From Streptomyces coacervatus (lineage in GTDB: Bacteria > Actinomycetota > Actinomycetes > Streptomycetales > Streptomycetaceae), in assembly GCF_029223485.1 (NCBI RefSeq), contig NZ_JARHTP010000033.1, positions 16,066 to 80,065 of the forward strand: a stretch of 64,000 nucleotides of DNA. Direction: 5' to 3'. The notes below the pieces were generated by a model, which saw only the letters and a program-made list of their open reading frames with translations, made no database searches and had not been told where the DNA came from. This document shows positions 17,214 through 24,956 of this stretch, piece after piece (the first letter of the stretch is position 1; every line of letters begins with the position of its first letter). Made by a program: the position numbers and the translations under genes.

Positions 17214-18050
17214 GTGCCGGACCGTACGCTCCCTTCCATGGCCGCCCCACGCCGTGACACCAGAGGCATCGTCGCCCCCGCGGACTTCCTCGCGCGCGTG
17301 GACTTCCGCCGCCCCGAGCCCGCCGAGCCGCTGCGCAGCCATATCGAGCACTACTGGCTGATCGACTGGGACCTGCCGGAGCCATACGTCTCGCAGGTGG
17401 TCCCGCACCCGGCCGTCCACATCGTCTTCCAGCAGTTCGAGAGCCAGGAACCCTTCGTCGAGGTCGCGGGCGTCCAGCAGGGCCTGTTCACCCAGAAACT
17501 GGAGGGGCGGGGACGGGTGTGCGGCATCAAATTCCGGCCCGGCGCCTTCCGCCCCTTCGCACCCGGGCAGGCGGTGAGCGAGTGGACGGGCCGCCGGATC
17601 CACTTCCCCGAGGCCTTCCCGACGGCCAACTGCACGGCCGTCCTCACCCCGGACGACGAGGACGCCCGAATCGCCGCACTGGACACCTTCCTGCTCTCCC
17701 TCTCCCCCCGCCCCGACCCCCAGGCCGACCTCGCCATGACCCTGGTCGACCGCATCCGCACCGACCGCACGATCCGCCGCGTCGCCGACTTCGCCCGCAC
17801 CGAGGGGATGTCCGTACGACTGCTGCAGCGCCTGTTCGCCGGGTACGTCGGCGTCGGCCCGAAGTGGGTCATCCTGCGCTACCGCATCCATGAGGCCCTG
17901 GAGCGCGCGGAGGCCGAGCGGGACGTGGACTGGGCGGGCCTGGCGGCCGACCTCGGCTATGCCGACCAGGCCCATCTGGTACGGGACTTCACGGCGACGG
18001 TGGGGGTGCCGCCCACGGCCTATGCGGCCGCCGTACGGTCCTCCGGGTAG
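17214..18050 (+). CDS. AraC-family transcriptional regulator
   Basis: 278 aa from GTG 17214; ATG 17238 is an equally possible start and neither has a strong ribosome site. The N-terminal part is a sensor domain of the DUF6597 kind (LRSHIEHYWLIDWDLPEP, then HPAVHIVFQQF). The C-terminal part is an AraC HTH (MSVRLLQRLFAGYVGVGPKW, then WAGLAADLGYADQAHLVRDF). It may act on the MFS gene that begins 65 bp downstream on the same strand, whose start region carries a palindrome, but AraC proteins usually bind direct repeats, so this is uncertain. Confidence 0.85.
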   Translation: MPDRTLPSMAAPRRDTRGIVAPADFLARVDFRRPEPAEPLRSHIEHYWLIDWDLPEPYVSQVVPHPAVHIVFQQFESQEPFVEVAGVQQGLFTQKLEGRGRVCGIKFRPGAFRPFAPGQAVSEWTGRRIHFPEAFPTANCTAVLTPDDEDARIAALDTFLLSLSPRPDPQADLAMTLVDRIRTDRTIRRVADFARTEGMSVRLLQRLFAGYVGVGPKWVILRYRIHEALERAEAERDVDWAGLAADLGYADQAHLVRDFTATVGVPPTAYAAAVRSSG

Positions 18051-18079
18051 GCGGGGAGCGCGCGCCCGACCAAATCCCC

Positions 18080-18125
18080 TTGACGGACAAGGACCCCGCC
18101 CGGATATTTATCTGCGTGACGCAGA
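18080..18125 (+). promoter_or_regulatory. Promoter with perfect palindrome over the MFS start codon
   Basis: TTGACG (18080-18085), a 17-bp spacer and GATATT (18103-18108) place the likely transcript start at about 18115, essentially on the GTG at 18116. The message would be leaderless. The segment 18111-18125 is a perfect 7+7 palindrome around one base (TCTGCGT and ACGCAGA) that covers the start codon, an ideal repressor position. Confidence 0.6.
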
Positions 18126-19525
18126 CTCTTCGTAACGCAACAGAAAGACCCGCCCTCCCCTCCCGCGCCCGCTGGGCCGTCCTGGCCGTCGTCCTCGCCG
18201 CCGACGTCCTCGACCTCCTCGACGCGACGATCACCAACATCGCCGCCCCCACCATCACGCGAGACCTCGGCGGCGGCGCGAGCCTCGTGCAGTGGCTCGG
18301 CGCCTCCTACGCCCTCGCGCTCGGGGTACTGCTGGTCCCCGGCGGCCGGCTCGGCGACAAGTACGGGCGCCGGCGGCTGTTCCTGACCGGACTCGCCGGG
18401 TTCGTCGCCGCCTCGCTGGCCTGCGGGCTCGCCCCGAACCCGACCGCACTCGTCGTCGCCCGGCTGGTCCAGGGCGCGTTCGGGGCCCTCGTCATCCCGC
18501 AGGGCTTCGGCATCCTCGGCGCGACCTGGCCGGGAGAGGAGATCGGCAAGGCGTTCAGCCTGTTCGGGCCCGTCATGGGCCTGTCCGCGGTCGGCGGCCC
18601 GATCCTCGCCGGTTTCCTCGTCGACGCGGACCTCGCCGGACTCGGCTGGCGCCCCATGTTCCTGATCAACCTGCTGCTCGGCGGCGCCGCCCTGCTCGCC
18701 GCCGCCCGGCTGCTCCCCCGCGACTGCGGCGACCCGTCCGTCTCCGTCGACGGCCCCGGCTCCGCGCTCCTCGCGGGCGCCATGCTCGGCCTGCTCGGCG
18801 GCCTCATCGACGGCTCGGCGTCCGGCTGGAGCCCCCGCCCCCTCGCCCTGCTCCTCCTCGGCCTCGCCCTGTTCGCCGCCTTCTGCCACCGCCAGCGCAC
18901 CGCCGCCGAGCCCCTGATCCGCCCGACCCTCCTCCACAACCGCGGCTTCACCTCGGGCCTGATCCTCGGCGTCCTCGCCTTCGCCGCGGTCGCCGGCCTC
19001 CTCTACGTCGTCTCCCTCCACCTCCAACGAGGCCTCGGCCGCTCCCCCGCCGGCACCGCACTCGCCCTGATCCCGCTGTCCGCGGGCATCGTCGTCGCAT
19101 CCATCGCCTGCTACCGGCTGATCCACACCCACGGCCGACGGCTCGTCGTCGCCGGACTACTGCTGATCCTGGCCGGCTGCGGCTGCCTGGCACTCCTGCC
19201 CGACTCGTCCGGCTGGGCCCTCGTCCCACCCCTCCTCCTGACCGGCCTCGGCATGGGCACCTGCTTCGGCACCGTCTACGACGTCACCATCGGCGACATC
19301 GCCCCCGACGAGGCGGGCAGCGCAAGCGGCTCGCTCAACGCGGTGCAACAGCTCGCCAACGCCATCGGGGCAGCAGCCGTAACAACCGTATATTTCAAGG
19401 CAGTTGACGACGGCGAGACCCACGCTCTGCTCGCAAGCCTCACCGTGGTCGCCGCGACGGTCACCCTGTGCCTGCCCCTCGTACGACTGCTGCCGCGCAA
19501 GGCGCAGGCCGAGCAGCACCACTAA
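18116..19525 (+). CDS. MFS drug-efflux transporter (DHA2, EmrB/QacA type)
   Basis: 469 aa from GTG 18116. A longer frame begins at TTG 18080, but that TTG is part of a promoter -35 box, so the short leaderless start is preferred. Hydrophobicity suggests about 14 membrane segments. Family motifs are visible: DATITNIAAPTI in segment 1, GGRLGDKYGRRRLF in the loop between segments 2 and 3, and ARLVQGAFGALVIPQGFGIL. It should export hydrophobic drugs or metabolites using the proton gradient. Its 3' end overlaps the convergent oxidoreductase gene by 4 bp. Confidence 0.9.
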   Translation: MTQTLRNATERPALPSRARWAVLAVVLAADVLDLLDATITNIAAPTITRDLGGGASLVQWLGASYALALGVLLVPGGRLGDKYGRRRLFLTGLAGFVAASLACGLAPNPTALVVARLVQGAFGALVIPQGFGILGATWPGEEIGKAFSLFGPVMGLSAVGGPILAGFLVDADLAGLGWRPMFLINLLLGGAALLAAARLLPRDCGDPSVSVDGPGSALLAGAMLGLLGGLIDGSASGWSPRPLALLLLGLALFAAFCHRQRTAAEPLIRPTLLHNRGFTSGLILGVLAFAAVAGLLYVVSLHLQRGLGRSPAGTALALIPLSAGIVVASIACYRLIHTHGRRLVVAGLLLILAGCGCLALLPDSSGWALVPPLLLTGLGMGTCFGTVYDVTIGDIAPDEAGSASGSLNAVQQLANAIGAAAVTTVYFKAVDDGETHALLASLTVVAATVTLCLPLVRLLPRKAQAEQHH

Positions 19526-20412
19526 GGAATGAGCACCAACCGGCCGCGCACCCCACCCTCCGCAAGGCGGGCGTGCGCCTTCACCGCCTCCTCAAGGGCG
19601 TACGTCTCGGCCACCCGCAGCGTCAGCGCACCCTCGTCGACCAGCGCCACCAGCTCGGCCAGCCGCGCCCCGTCGGCGCTCACCTCGACCGCACCGGTCC
19701 GCACGCCGCGCACCGCCGCCGGGGCCGCCTGCGGGATGACTCCGACATAGACGCCCCCGTCCCGCACCCACTCCAGCGCCGCCTCCCCGAGGACCGCCGC
19801 ATCCAGCACGGCATCGACACTGCCCGCCCCGACCGCACCGTCCACGAAGTACGCGGCGCCCAGAGACCGCACGAACTCCTCGTCGTCCTTCCTGGCCAGC
19901 GCGGTCACCGCAATCCCCCGGCGCGCGGCGAGCTGGACGGCGAACCCACCGACCGCGCCCGCGGCACCGGTGACCAGCAGCGACTGCCCCTCCCCCAACT
20001 CCAGCAGATCCAGGGCCTGTACGGCGGTCAGGGCGTTCAGCGGCAGCGTCGCCGCGTGCACGGCGTCGACCGTGGCCGGCGCCTTCGCCACCGCGTCCGT
20101 GTCGACCACGACGTACTCGGCGTGCGTACCCAGCGGCTTCACCATGCCGTAGTCCAACGCCACCACCTCGTCGCCGACACTCCAGGCCGTGGCCACGCCC
20201 GTCGCGTCCACCGTCCCGGCGACGTCCCAGCCGAGCCCGATCTGCTTGCCCCCGCCACCGAAGACGCCCTGCCGCACCCCCGCGTCCACCGGGTTCAGCA
20301 CGGCTGCCGCGACCTTGATCCGCACCTGCCGCGCGGCCGGCTCGGGTACCTCGGTCTCCACGACCTCCACGACCTCCGGACGGCCGAAGGTCCTCACCAC
20401 CGCAGCACGCAT
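19522..20412 (-). CDS. NADP-dependent quinone-type oxidoreductase (zinc-independent MDR family)
   Basis: 296 aa from ATG 20412, preceded by AAGGGAG; the frame is open further upstream but those codons are not protein-like. N-terminal GroES-like domain (MRAAVVRTFGRPEVVEVVET, GLGWDVAGTVDATG), then a Rossmann domain with TGAAGAVGGFAVQLA as the nucleotide loop. The catalytic zinc ligands of alcohol dehydrogenases are missing, which points to quinone-reductase relatives. It is divergent from an HxlR regulator, a common pairing for quinone or aldehyde stress. Confidence 0.88.
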   Translation of the reverse strand: MRAAVVRTFGRPEVVEVVETEVPEPAARQVRIKVAAAVLNPVDAGVRQGVFGGGGKQIGLGWDVAGTVDATGVATAWSVGDEVVALDYGMVKPLGTHAEYVVVDTDAVAKAPATVDAVHAATLPLNALTAVQALDLLELGEGQSLLVTGAAGAVGGFAVQLAARRGIAVTALARKDDEEFVRSLGAAYFVDGAVGAGSVDAVLDAAVLGEAALEWVRDGGVYVGVIPQAAPAAVRGVRTGAVEVSADGARLAELVALVDEGALTLRVAETYALEEAVKAHARLAEGGVRGRLVLIP

Positions 20413-20498
20413 GACTGTCAACTCCCTTGAAATCACAAGCTGTTCGCCGTTTCCGGCTCCTCGACTGCCTGCAACCCTAGGAAGAGCTACTATCCATT

Positions 20499-20512
20499 GG
20501 TAAGTAGTTACC
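20499..20512. promoter_or_regulatory. Candidate HxlR operator
   Basis: GGTAA-GTAG-TTACC is a perfect 5-bp inverted repeat with a 4-bp spacer in the divergent intergenic region (20413-20543). An overlapping, looser arm (CTACT and AGTAG) extends it to the left from 20488. Its place suggests the HxlR protein controls both its own gene and the oxidoreductase gene. Confidence 0.65.
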
Positions 20513-20543
20513 TGAGAGTGCGTACGTACCCCGGAGGGAAGCC

Positions 20544-20954
20544 ATGGCGACCATGACCGCGGCCCAGCGGCGCGAACAGGCACGCGTCGAGTACGACGCA
20601 TTCATCAAGAGCTGCCCCACCAACCAGCTCCTCGGCCGCCTCAGCGACAAGTGGGTCAGCCTGGTCGTCGCCGCCCTCTCCACCGGCGGCTCCCTGCGCT
20701 ACAGCGACCTCACCCGCAAGATCGCCGGCGTCAGCCCGAAGATGCTGACTCAGACGCTGCGCACCCTGGAACGCGACGGCATCCTCACCCGCACCGTCAC
20801 CCCGTCGGTCCCGGTCCGCGTCGACTACGAACTCACCCCGCTGGGCAGCAGCCTCGCCCTGCTCCTGACCGCGGTGAAGCACTGGGCAGAGACCCACATC
20901 GAGGAAGTCCACGAGGCCCGCGAGCACTACGACGCGCTCAACGACGGCATCTAG
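20544..20954 (+). CDS. HxlR-family transcriptional regulator
   Basis: 136 aa. HxlR winged helix with the conserved N-terminal Cys (KSCPTNQLL), LSDKWVSLVVAALSTGGSLR, the recognition helix KMLTQTLRTLERDGILTR, and the LTPLGSSLALLL wing end. The Cys near residue 28 is the usual redox or quinone sensor position. An AGGGAAGCC-type ribosome site precedes the ATG. It probably derepresses the divergent oxidoreductase gene under electrophile stress. Confidence 0.92.
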   Translation: MATMTAAQRREQARVEYDAFIKSCPTNQLLGRLSDKWVSLVVAALSTGGSLRYSDLTRKIAGVSPKMLTQTLRTLERDGILTRTVTPSVPVRVDYELTPLGSSLALLLTAVKHWAETHIEEVHEAREHYDALNDGI

Positions 20955-20957
20955 GCC

Positions 20958-21138
20958 CTAGGCCGTGTCCGCAAAGTCCCGCCTGCGCCGCGACGCCTGG
21001 CACGCACTCTCGCCGCACCGGGCGAAGCCCCAAGTACATCCAGTACGTAGGTCTCCGCCCGGCACGCCGAGAGCACGCACCAGACGCCGCGACGCCCGCC
21101 CTCCGGGCGGACGACGGGACTTTACGGACACGACCTAG
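20958..21138. repeat. 181-bp long inverted-repeat element (MITE-like)
   Basis: Outer arms 20958-20980 and 21116-21138 match at 21 of 23 positions and both end in CTAG. A second arm pair (20985-21012 region with 21068-21096 region) and a third follow inward, so almost the whole element folds into one hairpin. The element fills the space between two convergent genes; the MarR stop codon is part of its right end. I recall similar sequences as common in Streptomyces intergenic DNA. It could act as a two-way terminator or be a non-autonomous mobile remnant. Confidence 0.75.
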
Positions 21139-21608
21139 ACGTCACCGGCCCGCAGCCGCGTGACCTGCTCCGCGCTGAACTCCACCGTGCGCCTCATATG
21201 CCCGATCACCACGGCGAGTTCGGCGTCGTCCAGCTCCTCGAAGAGCGCGGACCAGCCGCCGCCGAGCCGGTCCCACATCCGCCCGAACTCGGCGATCCGC
21301 TCCGGCACGGTCACCACGAGCACCCGCCGCCGGTCGCCCGCGTCCCGCTCCCGTACGACGTAACCCGCCTTCTCCAGCCGGTCCACCAACCGCGTCGCCG
21401 ACCCGGTCGTCAGCCCCGTCATCTCGGCGATCCGGCCACTCGTCACCGGCCCGCCCTCCAGCGTCAGCAGGTTCAGACACTGCAGATCGGTGGGATGCAG
21501 CCCCAGATGGTCGGCGACGGCCTGGTTGAAGAGGGCGTACGAGGCCATGTAGCGACGCGAGACACCGGCCAGCTCGTCGAGCAGCCGCTCACGCACGTCC
21601 CCGGCCAT
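21135..21608 (-). CDS. MarR-family transcriptional regulator
   Basis: 157 aa from ATG 21608, preceded by GGGGAG; the frame is open upstream but without protein-like text. MarR winged helix: LGLHPTDLQCLNLLTLEGGP, the recognition region SGRIAEMTGLTTGSATRLVD, and the wing RERDAGDRRRVLVV with the conserved Asp-x-Arg. The stop codon TAG lies in the terminal CTAG of the inverted-repeat element, so that insertion may have reset the C-terminus. The target is unknown. Confidence 0.88.
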   Translation of the reverse strand: MAGDVRERLLDELAGVSRRYMASYALFNQAVADHLGLHPTDLQCLNLLTLEGGPVTSGRIAEMTGLTTGSATRLVDRLEKAGYVVRERDAGDRRRVLVVTVPERIAEFGRMWDRLGGGWSALFEELDDAELAVVIGHMRRTVEFSAEQVTRLRAGDV

Positions 21609-21663
21609 GCCTCGCTCCCCTACCGTCTTCATCTGCGCCGTGCAGAGATCGTACGACGCAACA

Positions 21664-22134
21664 CTAGAAGTAGTACTCGTCACCTGTGTCGAGGACGAGC
21701 ACCCGCTCCCGACCGGCCTTCCGGCTGCCGTCGACCACTCCGGCGCTCCACTCCGTGCCGATCTCCACCAGCACCTCGGACGGCGCACCCCGCAGCCGCA
21801 GCCGCACCTCGATCTGCTCACCCACGGCACCGGCGGCCAGCGCCCCCACCCGGCACAGCATCACCCGCGGCCCCGACCGCACACACCCGGCCGGCAGCAG
21901 CTGTCCGTTCTCCGGCGCCACCGACCAGCTCAGCCGCACCGTCGCCTCCGGCACCGCGGACGGCCCGTGATTGCGCGGCGTGAGCCGCAGGTCCACCTGG
22001 CCACCGGTCATGGAGACGACCCCGTGATACGACAGACCGGCCACAGGAGCCCCGTCGGCACCGCTCGGCGGAGCCGCCGTCACCACCACCCCCAAGGCGG
22101 CCGCCCCGACGGCAAGAACCCGCATCCTCCGCAT
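21664..22134 (-). CDS. Secreted protein of unknown function
   Basis: 156 aa from ATG 22134 (AAGGGTGG upstream); a GTG five codons earlier is possible. Signal peptide MRRMRVLAVGAAALGVVV with cleavage near SGADG. The mature part is all-beta in appearance (VDLRLTPRNHGPSAVPEATV, QIEVRLRLRG), as in DUF11/CARDB-like immunoglobulin folds, with one Cys pair (PAGCVRSG and VMLCRVG). No membrane anchor, so probably released. I do not recognise the family with certainty. Confidence 0.55.
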   Translation of the reverse strand: MRRMRVLAVGAAALGVVVTAAPPSGADGAPVAGLSYHGVVSMTGGQVDLRLTPRNHGPSAVPEATVRLSWSVAPENGQLLPAGCVRSGPRVMLCRVGALAAGAVGEQIEVRLRLRGAPSEVLVEIGTEWSAGVVDGSRKAGRERVLVLDTGDEYYF

Positions 22135-22207
22135 ACCGCCACCCTTCACTCCACCCGGTCGTACGGATGTATCCCACGCGGACCACGGGGCAGGCGCCGT
22201 CCATCAG

Positions 22208-22278
22208 GTGACAGCGCATCTGCTGTGACCGCACATCGGCCGGTGACAGCACATCTGCCGGTGACCGCAGGCAGGCCG
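22208..22278 (+). repeat. Four imperfect 18-bp tandem repeats upstream of the UPF0060 gene
   Basis: Units start at 22208, 22225, 22243 and 22261, each GTGACNGCNNNNNNGCCG-like (the first is 17 bp). The array ends 28 bp before the start codon of the next gene, in its probable promoter or leader. Confidence 0.75.
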
Positions 22279-22306
22279 GTGAAGGCAGCCATGCCAAGCT
22301 GCGGAC

Positions 22307-22645
22307 ATGCTCATCGCCCGCTCCGCCGCCCTCTTCGTCGTCGCCGCCGTCTTCGAGATCGGCGGCGCCTGGCTGATCTGGCAGGGCCTGCGCGAACACC
22401 GCGGCTGGCTGTGGATCACCGGCGGCATCCTCGCCCTCGGCGCCTACGGCTTCGTCGCCACCTTCCAGCCCGACGCCCACTTCGGCCGCATCCTCGCCGC
22501 ATACGGCGGCATCTTCGTGGCCGGCTCGATCCTGTGGGGCATGATCGCGGACGGCTTCCGCCCGGACCGCTGGGACGTGACGGGCGCACTGATCTGTCTC
22601 GCGGGGATGGCCGTGATCATGTGGGCCCCGCGGAACGGCAGCTGA
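22307..22645 (+). CDS. UPF0060 (YnfA-type) membrane protein
   Basis: 112 aa with four hydrophobic segments, starting LIARSAALFVVAAVFEIGGA and ending with a hydrophobic helix LICLAGMAVIMW. The signatures EIGGAWLIW and AYGGIFVAGSILWG are those of the YnfA/UPF0060 family, small multidrug-resistance-like proteins of uncertain substrate. It sits in the cytoplasmic membrane. An unusual 18-bp repeat array lies immediately upstream. Confidence 0.9.
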   Translation: MLIARSAALFVVAAVFEIGGAWLIWQGLREHRGWLWITGGILALGAYGFVATFQPDAHFGRILAAYGGIFVAGSILWGMIADGFRPDRWDVTGALICLAGMAVIMWAPRNGS

Positions 22646-22710
22646 CCTCGATACCCTGGCACGTGCACGCAGCACCGTCCCGGGCCGCCTGACACCTTAC
22701 GGAGCACCCC

Positions 22711-23487
22711 ATGGCCACCGCCGCACCGTCCGCCGCCTCCCGCATCGCCGTCGTCACCGGTGCGAGCAGCGGAATCGGCGCCGCCACGGCCCGGCAACTC
22801 GCCGCCGCCGGCTACCGCGTCGTCCTCACCGCCCGCCGCAAGGACCGCATCGAGGCACTGGCGGAGGAAATCACCGCGACCGGCCACCAGGCGACGGCGT
22901 ACCAGCTCGACGTCACCGACCGCACCGCGGTGGACGAGTTCGCCACGGCCTTCAAGACGATCGGCGTCCTCGTCAACAATGCGGGCGGCGCACTCGGCGC
23001 CGACCCGGTCGCAACCGGCGACCCGGCCGACTGGCGCACCATGTACGAGACGAACGTCCTCGGCACCCTGAACATCACCCAGGCCCTGCTCCCCAAGCTG
23101 ATCGCAAGCGGCGACGGAACAGTCGTCGTCATCTCCTCCACCGCCGGACACGGCACCTACGAGGGCGGCGCGGGCTACGTCGCCGCCAAGCACGGCGCCC
23201 ACGTCCTCGCCGAAACGCTCCGCCTGGAGATCGTCGGCCGGCCGGTCCGCGTCATCGAGATCGCCCCCGGCATGGTCAAGACCGACGAGTTCGCCCTCAC
23301 CCGCTTCGGCGGCGACGAGGAAAAGGCCACAAAGGTCTACGAAGGCGTGGCCGAACCCCTCACCGCCGACGACGTGGCGGACACGATCACCTGGGCGGTC
23401 ACCCGCCCCCACCACGTCAACGTCGACCTCCTGGTCCTCCGCCCGCGCGCCCAGGCGTCGAACACGAAGGTCCACAGGGAGCTGTGA
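22711..23487 (+). CDS. Short-chain dehydrogenase/reductase (YdfG-like)
   Basis: 258 aa, GGAG 7 nt before the ATG. Rossmann fold with the cofactor loop TGASSGIG near residue 17, NNAGGA, the catalytic Ser in VVISSTAG and the YxxxK pair in GYVAAKHGA. The Arg pair after the second strand (TARRKDR) suggests NADP(H). Serine or 3-hydroxy acid dehydrogenases of the YdfG group are the closest by eye. Its stop overlaps the start of a 50-aa membrane-protein gene (ATGA), so both are translated together. Confidence 0.9.
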   Translation: MATAAPSAASRIAVVTGASSGIGAATARQLAAAGYRVVLTARRKDRIEALAEEITATGHQATAYQLDVTDRTAVDEFATAFKTIGVLVNNAGGALGADPVATGDPADWRTMYETNVLGTLNITQALLPKLIASGDGTVVVISSTAGHGTYEGGAGYVAAKHGAHVLAETLRLEIVGRPVRVIEIAPGMVKTDEFALTRFGGDEEKATKVYEGVAEPLTADDVADTITWAVTRPHHVNVDLLVLRPRAQASNTKVHREL

Positions 23488-23639
23488 TGACGGACGACGC
23501 CGCACGGGAGGCCGAGCAGCAGCGCCTGAAACTGGAGAAGAAACGCGAACGCTACGTCTGGTACTACCTGGCGTACTTCCTCTTCGGCATCCACATCGTC
23601 GCCTTCGTAATGATCTACGCCGTCCTGCACGCGAAGTAG
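23487..23639 (+). CDS. Small single-pass membrane protein (DUF6126-like), 50 aa
   Basis: The ATG overlaps the SDR stop as ATGA. The product has a charged N-terminal helix rich in Glu, Lys and Arg (EAEQQRLKLEKKRERYVWYY) and then one membrane helix (LAYFLFGIHIVAFVMIYAVL). It resembles short Streptomyces proteins labelled DUF6126; that label is from memory. The coupling suggests co-production with the SDR, and a role as a membrane tether or accessory is possible but not shown. Confidence 0.75.
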   Translation: MTDDAAREAEQQRLKLEKKRERYVWYYLAYFLFGIHIVAFVMIYAVLHAK

Positions 23640-23656
23640 ACGTAGAGTCACCGCAC

Positions 23657-24919
23657 GTGGACAGACACATACCTTTCGACGTGCTGCACAACTTCCGTGA
23701 CCTGGGCGGCTACCCGACCCCCGACGGTCACTGCATCCGCCCCGGCCGCCTGTACCGCGCGGACTCGCTGGGCAAGCTGCGCACCGGTACGGCGGACTGG
23801 TCCCACTTCCTGTCCCTGGGTATCGGCACGGTGATCGACCTCCGCCACCCGTGGGAGATCGATGCCCGCGGCCGTATCCCGTCCGACCCGTCCTTCACCT
23901 ACTACAACCTCAGCATCGAGCACCGCCCGTACAACCAGGCGGCGTTGGCCCCCGACATCGACCCCGGCCCGTACCTGGCGGAGCGCTACATGGAGGTGGC
24001 GGAGGACGGCGTCAAGGAGATCCGCAAGGCGCTGGAGCTGGTGACGGAGGCAGCGGAGTCATCCGCCCCCCTCGTCTTCCACTGTGCGTCGGGCAAGGAC
24101 CGCACAGGCCAACTGGCAGCCCTGATCCTGGGTTTGCTGGAGATCCCGGACGAGACGATCATCGAGGACTACAGCCTCACGGAACTGGCAGCACCGGCCC
24201 TCCTGGCAGCCTGGAAGGCTCGAGAGGGCCGCGCCCCGACCTGGCTGGGCTTCGGCCGGGCCCCGGAGTCGGCGATGCGCCTGTTCCTGTCCGCTCTCAA
24301 GGCGCGCTACGGCGGAATCGAGACCTACGTCAACGAGGCCCTGTCCCTGGACGCAAAGTCCCTCCGCTCCACCCTCCGCACCCACCTCCTCGAACCCCGC
24401 CCCACCACGCACCCACCCCTGACGTACCGCAAGGCAACCCCGTCGGACGCAAGCACATTGGTCCGCCTCCGCGACACGGCCGCCCTCTGGCAACTGGCCC
24501 GAGGAATCGACCAATGGAAGCCGGGCGAGAAGGACGAGACCCACTTCCGCGCACGCATGGAGCAGGGCGAAGTCTGGCTGACCCACGCGGGCCCCCACCT
24601 GGCCGGCGCCTGGGAACTCTGGTGGGACGACCCGGCGGCCTGGGGCACCCGCCCCGCGGACGCGGGCTACATCCACCGCCTGATGACAACACCGCACACG
24701 GCCCCGCCGGGAACGGGCCGCGAGATGCTGGCGCAGGCGGAATCCCGCATCACCGCCACAGGCCGCCCGTACGCCCGCCTGGACTGCCTGTCCTCCAACC
24801 CGCGCCTCCGCGCGTACTACGAGTCGTCGGGCTACACGGTCGTAGGCGAACAGACGGCAAAGGACGGCGGGTTGGGCAGCCCGTACGCGGTGACACTGCT
24901 GGAGAAACGCCTCCCGTAA
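23657..24919 (+). CDS. Tyrosine-phosphatase-like domain fused to a GNAT acetyltransferase domain
   Basis: 420 aa, GTG start 17 bp after the small gene. Residues 1-250: a Y_phosphatase3-type domain (FRDLGGYPTPDG, LYRADSLGKL) with the signature HCASGKDRTGQLAALIL, containing the catalytic Cys and Arg of the CX5R loop. Residues 255-420: a GNAT fold (LTYRKATPSDASTLVRLRDT, YIHRLMTTPHTAPPGTGREM, RLDCLSSNPRLRAYYESSGY) with the acetyl-CoA binding stretch PPGTGREM. Neither substrate is known. Joining dephosphorylation and acetylation in one chain is unusual. A terminator hairpin follows. Confidence 0.85.
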   Translation: MDRHIPFDVLHNFRDLGGYPTPDGHCIRPGRLYRADSLGKLRTGTADWSHFLSLGIGTVIDLRHPWEIDARGRIPSDPSFTYYNLSIEHRPYNQAALAPDIDPGPYLAERYMEVAEDGVKEIRKALELVTEAAESSAPLVFHCASGKDRTGQLAALILGLLEIPDETIIEDYSLTELAAPALLAAWKAREGRAPTWLGFGRAPESAMRLFLSALKARYGGIETYVNEALSLDAKSLRSTLRTHLLEPRPTTHPPLTYRKATPSDASTLVRLRDTAALWQLARGIDQWKPGEKDETHFRARMEQGEVWLTHAGPHLAGAWELWWDDPAAWGTRPADAGYIHRLMTTPHTAPPGTGREMLAQAESRITATGRPYARLDCLSSNPRLRAYYESSGYTVVGEQTAKDGGLGSPYAVTLLEKRLP

Positions 24920-24922
24920 CAG

Positions 24923-24952
24923 TGAGGCCCCCGGTTGCCGCCGGGGGCCTCA
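24923..24952. terminator. Bidirectional terminator hairpin
   Basis: TGAGGCCCCCGG (24923-24934) pairs perfectly with CCGGGGGCCTCA (24941-24952), loop of 6. It lies between the convergent phosphatase-GNAT and rtcB genes. Confidence 0.85.
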
Positions 24953-24956
24953 TACG

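Noticed and set aside
14984..17257. A 757-residue plus-strand frame over the two-component genes
   Set aside because: Antisense shadow; the kinase and regulator motifs lie on the minus strand.
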